From NCBI GenBank assembly GCA_046328525.1, contig JAXLWK010000003.1, forward strand, positions 1,116,001 through 1,180,000: a stretch of 64,000 nt of DNA, in the 5' to 3' direction. Positions 1 to 8,152 of this stretch are shown here, one piece after another; within the stretch, counting starts at the first letter, position 1, and each line of letters starts with the position of its first letter. The position numbers and the translations under genes were made by a program. The notes under the pieces are model-generated. The model searched no databases. It was not told the DNA's origin and was given only the letters and a program-made list of their open reading frames with translations. This DNA is from JBDHWG01 sp046328525 (GTDB lineage Bacteria > Chloroflexota > Anaerolineae > Epilineales > JAHCIE01).

Positions 1-512
1 ATCAGGCCCTCGTCAAGCGCCTGCTTGAAGATCGCCTGGCCCAACCCGTCAATCTCCAGGAAAAGGAACCCCGGCACATCGGTCTTAGTGGGGTTGCCGT
101 ACTTCTGCACCATCTTCAGCGTCACGTTGCGGTCGAAGCTGTCTTCTTCGTCAAGGCTGAGCAGGCCGCCCAGGATCATGTTCACCACGGTGAGCGCTAT
201 GATGATGACCAGCGCCCCCCACCAGTTGAAGATCTCGATACCGGGTATCATGTCCCCGAAGACCTTCACCAGGATGGGCGCGATAATAAACATGATGATC
301 GGGTAGAGGATGGCCGGCAGCCGCCCGACGAACTGGATGAACAGCCACCAGCCGATGGCCGACGCGGCGGAGAGGATGATGGCAAACAGGAGCGCCGCCC
401 AAAAGCTGTTGACCTGGACACTGGGGCCGAAATAGGCCACAATGAGAATCGCGATCGCTTCGACGACAAAGACGATGATAGTTTGGACGATACGCGCACT
501 TAGTCGCTTCAT
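1..512 (-). CDS. Holin-like membrane domain fused to a phosphodiesterase/nucleotide pyrophosphatase domain (partial)
   Basis: Partial gene: the first 170 residues are present and the rest lies beyond the left edge. ATG at 512 opens MKRLSARIVQ, followed by about four hydrophobic segments in the first ~120 residues, as in the phage-holin-4-like (Phage_holin_4_2) membrane family. After a short acidic linker with LDEEDSFDRN, the sequence GFLFLEIDGLGQAIFKQAL begins. This resembles the start of the type I phosphodiesterase/nucleotide pyrophosphatase fold, where the Asp of the EIDGL segment is a metal ligand. Fusions of these two parts are known in bacteria, with the hydrolase expected outside the membrane; the substrate is unknown. 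It lies 90 bp downstream of a K+ channel gene on the same strand. The membrane part is well supported; the enzymatic part rests on about 25 residues. Confidence 0.7.
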   Translation of the reverse strand, partial: MKRLSARIVQTIIVFVVEAIAILIVAYFGPSVQVNSFWAALLFAIILSAASAIGWWLFIQFVGRLPAILYPIIMFIIAPILVKVFGDMIPGIEIFNWWGALVIIIALTVVNMILGGLLSLDEEDSFDRNVTLKMVQKYGNPTKTDVPGFLFLEIDGLGQAIFKQALDEGL

Positions 513-602
513 GCTACCCCCAACTCCTGGGTGCGCCGCGCCTCGTCGAGGGCAGCGCGCAGCGGATGACAATCTGTGCTGAACCGGCGACGGGCGCGCC
601 GG

Positions 603-1472
603 CTACAGCATGCGGTCAATCTCCTCGAGCTTGGCCCGCAACTCGGCGGCTGCCTGCTCCTGCGCCGCCAGCAGGCGTCGAATCTCCGCCACGCGGGTCT
701 TCGGGTCGCTCGGCTCGACCGGCGGCGGCTCCTCTTTCTTCTCCTTGGGCGGGGAAAGGAAAGCGGTCGAGAGGAAGCCAGCCAGGGTACCAAACAGGCC
801 CACGCCCGCCGTCATGATCAATATCCCCACAAAGCGTCCCCAGTTTGTCACAGGGTAGTGGTCGCCGTAGCCGACGGTTGTAATCGTCACGTAGACGTAC
901 CATATGGCATCGGAGGCGGTAGTAATGTTGCCATTCGTGGCATACTGCTCGAAGTAGAGCTCAGCTAGCGAGCCGAACTCAATCACAACGATAACCAGGA
1001 ACACGACGGTCAGCAGGGCGTTGTCGGCGCGGTGACGCATGAAGTCGCGCCACAAAGTTCGCGGACCAAACTCCCGAAAGACGCGCGCCACGCGCCACAG
1101 GCGAAAGACGCGAAAGATCTTGACTTGCGGAAACGGCAGGCTCGAGAGCAGGTCGGCCCAGCCGAAGCCCCGAAAGAAGTAGTGGCTCTTCGATGCCGCC
1201 TTATGGAATCGCCAGATGAAGTCACCCAGGAAGATAGGCAGGAATATGGCGTTCATGACACCCAGCACGGACTGGATGGTTTGATTCGTCGTCCAGAAGA
1301 ATAAGTAGACGAGGTTGAAGATCGACAGGATCGACAAGCCAGCGATGAACATCTCGTAGCCGAGATGTTCTATCGTTTTTTCTTGCTGTTCTTTCTTGGT
1401 CTTCGATGCCACTTCCCCCCCTGGTCGGCCAATAAGCGTCGCCCCAGCCCAACCGTTCGCATGACCGCTCAC
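603..1472 (-). CDS. Voltage-gated-type potassium channel (six-TM ion transporter)
   Basis: Up to 289 aa with the arrangement of a Kv-like channel. Hydrophobic segments start near residue 40. An S4-like stretch with spaced arginines (VFRLWRVARVFREFG) lies near residues 125-140. The pore helix and selectivity filter TTVGYGD come near residue 200, then a last TM helix. The C-terminus is Pro/Glu-rich and then predicted coiled coil (EQAAAELRAKLEEIDRML), which may drive tetramer assembly. It should be an inner-membrane K+ channel. The start is uncertain: GTG at 1472 gives 289 aa without a clear ribosome site, while GTG at 1412 follows a G-rich AGGGGGGAA stretch and removes 20 residues. A second, smaller K+ channel gene lies at 7706-8092. 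Confidence 0.85.
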   Translation of the reverse strand: MSGHANGWAGATLIGRPGGEVASKTKKEQQEKTIEHLGYEMFIAGLSILSIFNLVYLFFWTTNQTIQSVLGVMNAIFLPIFLGDFIWRFHKAASKSHYFFRGFGWADLLSSLPFPQVKIFRVFRLWRVARVFREFGPRTLWRDFMRHRADNALLTVVFLVIVVIEFGSLAELYFEQYATNGNITTASDAIWYVYVTITTVGYGDHYPVTNWGRFVGILIMTAGVGLFGTLAGFLSTAFLSPPKEKKEEPPPVEPSDPKTRVAEIRRLLAAQEQAAAELRAKLEEIDRML

Positions 1473-1541
1473 ACGCAGGGCGAGACGGCTGCGCTCGTGT
1501 CAGTGCTCCGGCCCGCCCTGTCTGCCTCGCGTCACCCCTGG

Positions 1542-2084
1542 CTAGCGGCCACCATGCGCCATCATGTCAATGGCGACAGTCACCGCCAGGATGATGATCT
1601 CGTCCTGGCCGGGATCTACTTCGATGCCGTAGGTGTCCGCGACGCGGAACCACTTCTTCGACACCTCGGCGACCTGGGCTCGCCCTTCGCCGATACGGTA
1701 TTCGTGGTCCAGGATGTTCCCCTGCACTTCCAGGTCCGGCCCGCCGCGCACGTTGACCGTCCAGCGGTCGCGAATCGGCGTAATCAGCGCCTTCTTGACC
1801 ATCGCCAGGCGCTCGCCACGCGGCCCCTCGATCTCCATGCTGTCCTTGACGCGCAACATGCGCTCCTGAATCTTCGCCAGCTCGTTGCCGGTGCGGTCCT
1901 CGAAGATCAGGGTGTTGCGGATACGCAGCGCCTTGCCGTCAATCTTGTAGACCCGCTCACCGCGCTCGTTTTCGATCCAGTAGTCATCGCCGATGGCGAG
2001 AATCTGCTGCCGCATCCGGTAGTGGATCTTCGCAGGCCCGCCCGGCCCACGCTCTTCGCGTCGCTCCTCACGTCGTCCTCGCAT
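1542..2084 (-). CDS. LURP-one-related (LOR) family protein
   Basis: About 180 aa, soluble, with a very basic N-terminus (RGRREERREERG) followed by short beta-hairpin units typical of the LURP-one-related/tubby-like fold. Recognisable runs are YRMRQQILAIGDDYWIENE, VYKIDGKALRIRNTL and DRWTVNVRGGPDLEVQGNI. These resemble bacterial LOR (DUF567-type) proteins, whose biochemical role is not established; a membrane or lipid link has been suggested from the fold. I chose ATG at 2084, not the upstream in-frame GTG at 2093, because GAGGAGG lies 8 nt before the ATG and would overlap the GTG. A -10-like TATAAT and an inverted repeat lie about 210 bp upstream. Confidence 0.75.
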   Translation of the reverse strand: MRGRREERREERGPGGPAKIHYRMRQQILAIGDDYWIENERGERVYKIDGKALRIRNTLIFEDRTGNELAKIQERMLRVKDSMEIEGPRGERLAMVKKALITPIRDRWTVNVRGGPDLEVQGNILDHEYRIGEGRAQVAEVSKKWFRVADTYGIEVDPGQDEIIILAVTVAIDMMAHGGR

Positions 2085-2409
2085 AACAGTCACCTCCTCA
2101 GGTGATTCGAAACTGTGGCCGAGACTCGCGCGGCCCGGCCGGCCAGGTGTTCGCCGATGCGCAACAGAACAGGCCCATCGTCCAGGGTGCTGAACCTCTC
2201 GATGAGCTGCTCTTAGCCAGCTCGAGACTCAGGCGCGCTCCCGCTCTGGACAGACCGCTTGTATCGGAGACTTGTGCGTCTCGACGCTCATTATACCACG
2301 CATGTTGTGCTGAGGTGGTACAACACAAGGCTCTGCCGCGAAGCGCTCGACCGACTGCGCCCTCGGTCCCAACCGGCGCGCCGGCTGGGACCGAAAGACG
2401 CGCCACAGA
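2085..2409 (-). promoter_or_regulatory. Intergenic region with candidate promoter for the LOR gene and an inverted repeat
   Basis: A 325-bp gap with no gene. On the minus strand a perfect -10 hexamer TATAAT lies at 2295-2290. Just upstream, GTTGT (2304-2308) and ACAAC (2320-2324) form a spaced inverted repeat covering where the -35 would sit, so it looks like an operator. No good -35 hexamer is visible at 17 bp (CCACCT), so the promoter would need an activator or is a chance match. A large palindrome at 2363-2394 is listed separately. Confidence 0.35.
2363..2394 (-). terminator. Strong palindrome downstream of the DUF1269 gene
   Basis: TCGGTCCCA (2363-2371) and TGGGACCGA (2386-2394) flank a second self-complementary core, CCGGCGCGCCGG, giving a near-continuous 32-nt hairpin that begins 16 nt after the stop codon at 2410. 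No T-tract follows, so it may act as an RNA-stabilising hairpin or a factor-assisted terminator. Confidence 0.5.
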
Positions 2410-2886
2410 CTACTGCAGAGCCTTCTCTAGCTGCGCCTCAGCGTCTTCCGACAGAGTCGTCTGGTAGAGCTGGCCCTTGTACGGCTCCAGAGCGCCCCGG
2501 AGCGCGGCCGGGGAGCCGCTGCGAATGACCAGGAACAGCGCCGACCCACCGGGCTTCAGCGAGTCGGCAACCTCTTGCGTGAACTTCTTGTCCACGTGGT
2601 TGCCCATCAGCTTCCCGACCAGGGCGCCGCCGGCGGCGCCGACGATCAGGCCGGAGATGGGGAACAGCATGAAGACGAGCAGGCCAAGCAGAGCGCCGAC
2701 ACCCGCGCCGATCTTCACCCCACGGTCCACCTCGCCGTCCACATGCACCTTGCCGCTGGCGTCCTTGACGATGACTGCGGCATCGTCCAGGCTCAGCGCA
2801 TTCTCTTTCTGGACCTGGCGAACGGTGTCGCGCGCCTTTCGCGCCTCTTCCAGGTCGTCAAACACGATCACAACCAAGTCACTCAT
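2410..2886 (-). CDS. DUF1269 family membrane protein
   Basis: 158 aa, full length for DUF1269. The N-terminal half is a small ferredoxin-like domain (SDLVVIVFDDLEEARKARD). A Gly/Ala-rich hydrophobic hairpin follows at about residues 78-110 (GAGVGALLGLLVFMLFPIS, then GAAGGALVGKLMG). After it comes the conserved tail VADSLKPGGSALFLVIRSG. The function of the family is unknown; members are often stress-linked and sit near transport genes. A paralogue lies at 15525-16016 in the plus orientation. It is 24 bp downstream of the Ala-rich gene and probably co-transcribed with it. Confidence 0.85.
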   Translation of the reverse strand: MSDLVVIVFDDLEEARKARDTVRQVQKENALSLDDAAVIVKDASGKVHVDGEVDRGVKIGAGVGALLGLLVFMLFPISGLIVGAAGGALVGKLMGNHVDKKFTQEVADSLKPGGSALFLVIRSGSPAALRGALEPYKGQLYQTTLSEDAEAQLEKALQ

Positions 2887-2910
2887 GTCTACTCTCCCTT
2901 AGCCAGAGGC

Positions 2911-3753
2911 TCAGGACTCGGCCCGGTCGGACATGGCCTCGGCTGCGACGTCCAGAATCCGTGCCTCGCCAATCTCCTCAGAACCGGCCGCGACTTCGGC
3001 CACGCCGACCATCGCGCCCGCGCGGGCCACGTCCGCGGCGACGGCGGCCACTTCGACCTTCGCCACGCCCCGCTCGGCCAGCCCGACAGCATCCTCGGCC
3101 AGCTCGGCCGACCGCTCGGCGGCGGCATCGGCGACGCCCCGGCGGACGATGCCCTCGACCATCTCGTCCGCGCCTAGCTCGCCGACGCGGGAGCTGGTCA
3201 CGGCCAGCGCCTGCGACATGGCGCGGCCACTCGCCGCACGGATGATGACGTCCGCGCCAATATCCCGAAGCTGCGCGCCGCGCGCGAGCAGGAACTCGGC
3301 CAGCACCGGCATGTCAAGTTGCGACACAACCTGGCTCACCGTGTCAAGCTCGCCGCCGATGCGCGCCAGCTCCAGGCCGCGCTCCAGCGCCTCCTCACTG
3401 ATCATGCTCACCACGGCGCTCATGACCTCGATGTCCTGGGACTGCGCCAGCATCTCCGCGCCCTGTTCCATGTCGAGGGTTCCCGCCGCCGCGACGACAT
3501 CGCTGATGGCCGCCAGGCGATCGGCGACGATGAGCGTGTCCTCAGCGCGGGTCAGATCGCTGGCGCCGGACGCCAGGGCCACTGCGCCCACGCGCGCCAC
3601 ATCCGCCGACGCCTGGAGGGTCGCCACGCCCTCCTCCACCGTCGCCTCTCCCTGGATGGCGCTCTCAATCGCCATGATCTCTGTCGCCTCGGCGGCCTCT
3701 TCCAGGTCGCTCTTGCTGACGGTTACCTTGGTAGACTTGCGCTTCGCTGCCAT
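2911..3753 (-). CDS. Ala-rich, all-helical protein of unknown function
   Basis: 280 aa from ATG at 3753, which is preceded by AAGGAGAC at good spacing; an upstream in-frame start would add residues without a ribosome site. The N-terminus is basic (MAAKRKSTKVTVSKSD). The remainder is acidic, rich in Ala, Val, Glu and Asp, and has no TM segment or signal peptide. The pattern of small residues suggests long amphipathic helices; phrases such as DVARVGAVALA and DVARAGAMVGVAEVA recur at both ends, hinting at internal duplication. I do not recognise a family. It lies between a DUF1269 gene (24 bp downstream) and a DUF2252 gene, so a stress or envelope role is possible but not shown. Confidence 0.7.
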   Translation of the reverse strand: MAAKRKSTKVTVSKSDLEEAAEATEIMAIESAIQGEATVEEGVATLQASADVARVGAVALASGASDLTRAEDTLIVADRLAAISDVVAAAGTLDMEQGAEMLAQSQDIEVMSAVVSMISEEALERGLELARIGGELDTVSQVVSQLDMPVLAEFLLARGAQLRDIGADVIIRAASGRAMSQALAVTSSRVGELGADEMVEGIVRRGVADAAAERSAELAEDAVGLAERGVAKVEVAAVAADVARAGAMVGVAEVAAGSEEIGEARILDVAAEAMSDRAES

Positions 3754-3840
3754 GCTCGTTGTCTCCTTTATGAGTAGGTTTATCAAGACCGGTTTGGGCG
3801 ACTCGTGATGTCACCCTCGACCGCATTGAACCAGCTTGAG

Positions 3841-3886
3841 GGACACCGATGTGAGCATCTGCTCGGCGATGCGAGCGTCGGTGTCC
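3841..3886 (-). terminator. Hairpin between the DUF2252 gene and the Ala-rich gene
   Basis: Perfect 9-bp arms GGACACCGA (3841-3849) and TCGGTGTCC (3878-3886), with inner pairs GCATC/GATGC. It starts 9 nt beyond the DUF2252 stop codon on the minus strand. There is no T-run, so the terminator role is inferred from position. Confidence 0.4.
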
Positions 3887-3894
3887 ACGCTCAA

Positions 3895-5265
3895 TCAGTA
3901 ATCAACAATCGCGTGCACGCGACCATCTTCTATCGCCTTGAGAAGCGCCGCGTGGTCCCGCGTCGTCTGGTCGGCATACGCCACGGCGAACTTGCTGAGC
4001 GCCTGATCGAAGGCATCGCTCTTGCCCAGGTAGCCGCTAATCATCGCCGCATCGCCGCCCTTGGCGTGGGCGCGGGCCAGCGCCCAGCCACATATCGCCG
4101 CGTAGCGTGCCAGGTCCTTCCCGGTCACACTAGTGAGCGGGACCGAGAACTTCATGTCCCGCAGCTGCCGAACGTAGAACTGCGTACCACTGGCGCCTGT
4201 CGTCCAACCCAAGAACATATCGCTCGCCGCCTGCATCAGACGCTGGCCGATGACGACCCGCTCGCCCGAGTGGTCGTACTCGCTTTTGCCGGCGTATGGC
4301 TCCAGGACGGAGGTGCGCGCCTCCTTGATTTGCAGCAGGAGCGGGTCATTGTCCCACGCCAGGAACAAGACGATGAAGCACCGCGTACCGACGCTACCCA
4401 CACCCACGACCTTGAACGCATAATCCGCGTAGCGATAGCGGTCGAACAGCTTTCGACGGTCGGCCGCGAGGGTAGCGGCATAGGCTGACAGGATCACCTG
4501 GACGCCTGCTTCGTCGAGGCGACCAGCCGGGTGGAAGATGAGTGGCGGCTGGTCAATGATACGCGGGACGCCGCTTTCAACGCTCGTGATCTTGGGATAG
4601 AGATACTCGCCCACCGACTCGCGCGCCTTGGCGGCAATGCGCTCGCGCCGCGCGCGCGTATCCGCGTTTGGCGCCGTCTCGATCAGCATCTTGTCGTCAA
4701 TGCGCGCATACCACACGTCTAGCACACGCATCTGCGAGTACTCCCGCAAACGCGCACGATACGTCTGGGCCAGGACGCGCACCGACGCCTCGCAGTCGGT
4801 CGCCGAGATGCCGTTATCTCGCCCGCAAACCACGAAGCTCGTCGCCAGGCGCTTCACGTCCCATTCCCACGGCGCCGGTAGGGTCTCGTCGAAGTCGTTC
4901 AGGTCGAAAATCAGGTTGCGCTCAGGGGTTGCGAACAGGCCGAAGTTCGCCAGGTGGCAGTCGCCGCATGCCTGAACCTGAATGCCACTCACCGGCGTGG
5001 CCGCCAGGTCGTAGGCCATGAGCGCCGCCGAGCCGCGCAGGAATGCGAAGGGCGAGCGCGACATTCGGCCGTAGCGTATCGGGATGAGTTCAGCCACGCG
5101 CCCCTCATTTGATTCCTCGAGCACATCTATCGGGTCTCGCCGGTTCGATGGTGGCTGCCAGGCGCCGTGCGCGGCTCGCGGTACCTGCAAGCGACGCATC
5201 TTTCCCAGTTCCGCCCGCTCAGACGGTGCAGCATATTCACTTGTCGGCACGTTGTCCACCAGCAT
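3895..5265 (-). CDS. DUF2252 family protein (kinase-like fold)
   Basis: 456 aa, the usual size for DUF2252. The N-terminal half carries RYGRMSRSPFAFLRG, then GDCHLANFG at about residue 105 and FDLNDFDET at about residue 125. These two motifs define the family and resemble the metal-binding and catalytic loops of aminoglycoside-phosphotransferase-like kinases. KVVGVGSVGTRCFIVLF lies in the middle. No TM segments. The substrate is unknown. ATG at 5265 follows GGGGAGG at 5 nt. A TATAAT at 5310-5305 could drive it. It is downstream of the AarF-like kinase gene but has its own candidate promoter. Confidence 0.85.
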   Translation of the reverse strand: MLVDNVPTSEYAAPSERAELGKMRRLQVPRAAHGAWQPPSNRRDPIDVLEESNEGRVAELIPIRYGRMSRSPFAFLRGSAALMAYDLAATPVSGIQVQACGDCHLANFGLFATPERNLIFDLNDFDETLPAPWEWDVKRLATSFVVCGRDNGISATDCEASVRVLAQTYRARLREYSQMRVLDVWYARIDDKMLIETAPNADTRARRERIAAKARESVGEYLYPKITSVESGVPRIIDQPPLIFHPAGRLDEAGVQVILSAYAATLAADRRKLFDRYRYADYAFKVVGVGSVGTRCFIVLFLAWDNDPLLLQIKEARTSVLEPYAGKSEYDHSGERVVIGQRLMQAASDMFLGWTTGASGTQFYVRQLRDMKFSVPLTSVTGKDLARYAAICGWALARAHAKGGDAAMISGYLGKSDAFDQALSKFAVAYADQTTRDHAALLKAIEDGRVHAIVDY

Positions 5266-5304
5266 GGCTGCCTCCCCACTCTACGATACGTGGCCCGATT
5301 ACAC

Positions 5305-5333
5305 ATTATACGGCAGATCACTATCCCGTAACA
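5305..5333 (-). promoter_or_regulatory. Candidate promoter for the DUF2252 gene
   Basis: TATAAT on the minus strand at 5310-5305, with TGTTAC at 5333-5328 (17-bp spacer) as a weak -35. It falls in the 140-bp gap between the AarF-like gene and DUF2252. A 7-bp stem ACCTTTT/AAAAGGT lies just upstream at about 5336-5356 and could end the preceding transcript. Confidence 0.35.
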
Positions 5334-5405
5334 GCACCTTTTGGGTGTAAAAAGGTAGTGCCTCCTGCGCCCGCGCGCCGCTAGGGTCAGCGGCCGGGCA
5401 AACGC

Positions 5406-7619
5406 CTACTCCTCATACGGGTCTTTCGGTTCGCGCAGCGACCCCGCCATCTTGATCGCGACGTAGCCCGCGAAGACCAGCACAATGCCGAACACGCCTG
5501 CCAGTAGGAGGGGGTAGAAAACGCTCTCCGTCGGCTCGAACCAGGCCCGTAGCGAGGTCAGGGCGATGGCCGAGCCAATGAGCATGCCGACGAGGATGAT
5601 GCCCAGCGTCAGCCGATTGACGGCCAGCGAGAAACGATCCACGCCTTTGGTCAGGTCCGACGTGTCTACCGTCACCACGAACTTGCCCCGCTTGTACTGG
5701 GTGATCCAGCTCAGCGTCGCGTCTTCCAGGCTCGGTAACTCCCGCACCACCTGCCGCCCCAACCGGATGACCTGGCTGCGCACCTCCTGCACGACGCGCT
5801 CCGGCGTCAACTCGCTGGTCAGGAGATCGCGCGCCTGAGCCACGGCCGCTGTGACCAGGTCGAGCTGCGGGTTCAGCGCGTGAAGCGACTGGTCCGCCTG
5901 CACGATCGCCTTGACCGCCAGCGTCAGCGAGCTGTCGAGCCGCATCCCGTACTTGTTCAGCGTGCCTGTGATTGCCTGCATGAACTCGTTGAAGCTCACG
6001 CCGGAGCGCGAGTAGATCCAATACTTGTAGAACACATCGGTCATGTCGGCGCGGTAGGCGGTTTCGTTGAACGGCCGCGTGCGGCGCGACATGTTCGCCG
6101 CGACCTGGGCAAGTTGCGTCGGGTCGTTCTGGGTCATCGTGAACAACAGGTCCATCAGGTTGAACCGCTGCTGCTGCGACAGCTCGCCGATGAGGCCGAG
6201 ATCGAGGAAGGTGATCACGCCCGTATTCGTATCAACGAAGAGGTTGCCAGGGTGTGGGTCGGCGTGAAAGAAGCCGTCCACAAGGATTTGCTTGATGATG
6301 GCCGCCAGGAAATTATTCGCCAGCACATCCCGATCCAGGCCGGCGGCCTCGATGGCCTGCGTCTTGGTCAGCTTGATCCCGACGATGAATTCCTCGGTCA
6401 GAACGCGCGCGCTGCTCAGGTCGAGATAGATCGCCGGCACGTGGATGCCCGGCATGGTCTTCATGTTGTCGGCAAGCCGCCGTGTGTGGTACGACTCGTT
6501 GCGGTAATCAAGCTCGTCCATCACCCCAATCGCAAACTGCCGCGTGATGCCGATCAGGTCAATCTGCGCGGCCGTCTTGGAGCGTCCCTGAAGCGCCCGC
6601 GCGACGTTCTGGATGATCGCCAGGTCGGCCTTGGTCTTGGCGATGATGTCGGGCCGCTGCACCTTCACCGCGACGAGCGTTCCATCGGCCAGCGTCGCCT
6701 TGTGCACCTGGGCCGTGGATGCGGCGGCCATCGGCTCAAGCTCAAAGGAGGCGTAGACCTGGTCGGGCGGCTTGCCCAACTCCGAGGTGATGATGCGAAC
6801 AACCTGGTCCGAGGGGAACGGTTGCGCGCTGCTCTGAAGGCGCGTCAACTCGTCGGCCCACTCGGGCGGCAGGGAATCGGACTGGCTTGCCACCATCTGC
6901 CCGAACTTAACCCATGTCGGCCCCAGACTCTCCAGAAGGATGCGCGTCTTTTCCGGCAGCGTGAGGGTGAGCCGCGGGTCAGGCTCCTGGTACATCAGCT
7001 CGTACACGGCGGCGCGCCACCGCCCGGGCGGGCGGCCGGTCATTGCCACGTCCGTGCCGAAGATGAAGAGCTTGTTGTAGATCTGGCTGACACGGATGCT
7101 CTCGACCAGGCCACTCCCACGAATCACGGGCAGGCGCTCGACGAACTGCCAGTAGCCTTCGTCCGGGTCGCCCTTCATAATCCGCGGCTGATTGACGCCC
7201 GTCAGCACGCTGATCGCCGTTTCAAAGATGCTGAGGAAGATGCCACCGACAATGATGCGCACCCAGGCAGGGTTTGTGATTTGCCACGTGACCGGGGCCA
7301 GGGTCACGAACAGCCAGAATGTAATGATATTGACGATGATGATAGAGACGCCGAAGGACCAGACGATGAAGCTACCGGTGATGCCCAGCAGCAGGGGGCG
7401 AATGTAGCGCACAATAAGCGTGTACAGGATGCCCAGCATCAGTAGCACGACCACGATGAAAATAAGGCGCACCAGGCCGGTGGATTCCTGCGCGTAGCTC
7501 TCCCACCCTAGAAAGCGAATCAGCGGCAGCGCGTCTACCAGATTGATACCCGGCAGGAGCGCGATGGTAATAATGAGCGCCAACGTGTTCGCCACAGTCT
7601 GAAAAGCGAATTGTCTCAT
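5406..7619 (-). CDS. AarF/UbiB (ABC1) family kinase with extra membrane domain
   Basis: 737 aa, longer than the ~550 aa of typical UbiB. Residues 1-150 hold about four TM segments resembling the holin-4-like domain of the gene at the left edge. The ABC1 atypical kinase domain follows. It has the KxGQ-type motif WVKFGQMVASQSD, the Ala-rich loop AAASTAQVH, the Lys in VAVKVQRP, the catalytic loop FHADPHPGNLF and the metal motif FLDLGLIGE. The C-terminus has two more TM helices (about 660-720). Family members act as ATPases needed for isoprenoid quinone or lipid metabolism at the membrane. ATG at 7619 has GGAG 8 nt upstream. It lies 86 bp downstream of a K+ channel gene. Confidence 0.88.
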   Translation of the reverse strand: MRQFAFQTVANTLALIITIALLPGINLVDALPLIRFLGWESYAQESTGLVRLIFIVVVLLMLGILYTLIVRYIRPLLLGITGSFIVWSFGVSIIIVNIITFWLFVTLAPVTWQITNPAWVRIIVGGIFLSIFETAISVLTGVNQPRIMKGDPDEGYWQFVERLPVIRGSGLVESIRVSQIYNKLFIFGTDVAMTGRPPGRWRAAVYELMYQEPDPRLTLTLPEKTRILLESLGPTWVKFGQMVASQSDSLPPEWADELTRLQSSAQPFPSDQVVRIITSELGKPPDQVYASFELEPMAAASTAQVHKATLADGTLVAVKVQRPDIIAKTKADLAIIQNVARALQGRSKTAAQIDLIGITRQFAIGVMDELDYRNESYHTRRLADNMKTMPGIHVPAIYLDLSSARVLTEEFIVGIKLTKTQAIEAAGLDRDVLANNFLAAIIKQILVDGFFHADPHPGNLFVDTNTGVITFLDLGLIGELSQQQRFNLMDLLFTMTQNDPTQLAQVAANMSRRTRPFNETAYRADMTDVFYKYWIYSRSGVSFNEFMQAITGTLNKYGMRLDSSLTLAVKAIVQADQSLHALNPQLDLVTAAVAQARDLLTSELTPERVVQEVRSQVIRLGRQVVRELPSLEDATLSWITQYKRGKFVVTVDTSDLTKGVDRFSLAVNRLTLGIILVGMLIGSAIALTSLRAWFEPTESVFYPLLLAGVFGIVLVFAGYVAIKMAGSLREPKDPYEE

Positions 7620-7705
7620 GAGTCCATCTCCCGCGCGGGTGGCACACCGGAGCGCGAGACCGCGGCATCCGGGCCGTTCCTGCTTTTGCCTAGCTTAATC
7701 GGCTC

Positions 7706-8092
7706 TTATCGGCTCTTGTGCCGCGTCACGCTCGCAAGCCGCTGGGATCGTAGCACGCGGATTCTGTCGAACAGCGCCAGCAACACGACGACGCCGTTGA
7801 CGACATACACAATCGTGAAAGCCCTGGACAGCTCCGTCGTGGGGGTGAGGTCGCCGTAGCCGATGGTCGCCAGGGTGATGACACAGAAATACAGGGCGTT
7901 CAGGTAGCTCCACCCCTCGATGTAGTGGTACACTAACATGCCGACACCGAGCGCGCCCAGCGCCCAGTAGAGCGTGGGGCGGGAGTCGCGGTCTTGCAGC
8001 AAGTCCAGGAGGAAGAGCCGCTGCAAGGGGTGATACACCTTGATGTCTTCCTCCAACCGCTCCAGCTTTTCAGTCTCTCCGTCCGATGACAT
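7706..8092 (-). CDS. Two-TM potassium channel (KcsA-like pore)
   Basis: 128 aa. An N-terminal amphipathic segment (KLERLEEDIKVYHPLQ) leads into TM1 (LYWALGALGVGMLVYHY), a pore helix with filter TLATIGYGDLTP, and TM2 (AFTIVYVVNGVVVLLALF). It ends with a basic tail. This is the minimal architecture of a tetrameric K+ channel without a voltage sensor or RCK domain. ATG at 8092 is preceded by GAGGAGG at 9 nt. It sits 60 bp downstream of the cation:proton antiporter gene, so the pair may be co-transcribed and act together in K+ and pH balance. Confidence 0.88.
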   Translation of the reverse strand: MSSDGETEKLERLEEDIKVYHPLQRLFLLDLLQDRDSRPTLYWALGALGVGMLVYHYIEGWSYLNALYFCVITLATIGYGDLTPTTELSRAFTIVYVVNGVVVLLALFDRIRVLRSQRLASVTRHKSR

Positions 8093-8152
8093 CGGCCAGG
8101 ACCTCCTCTCGCGTCATCAGCAACCCAGACCCGCGTGACGCATCGAGCGCAG

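Noticed and set aside
5880..7445. 521-residue open frame on the plus strand
   Set aside because: It is a shadow of the AarF-like gene, whose kinase motifs are intact on the minus strand.
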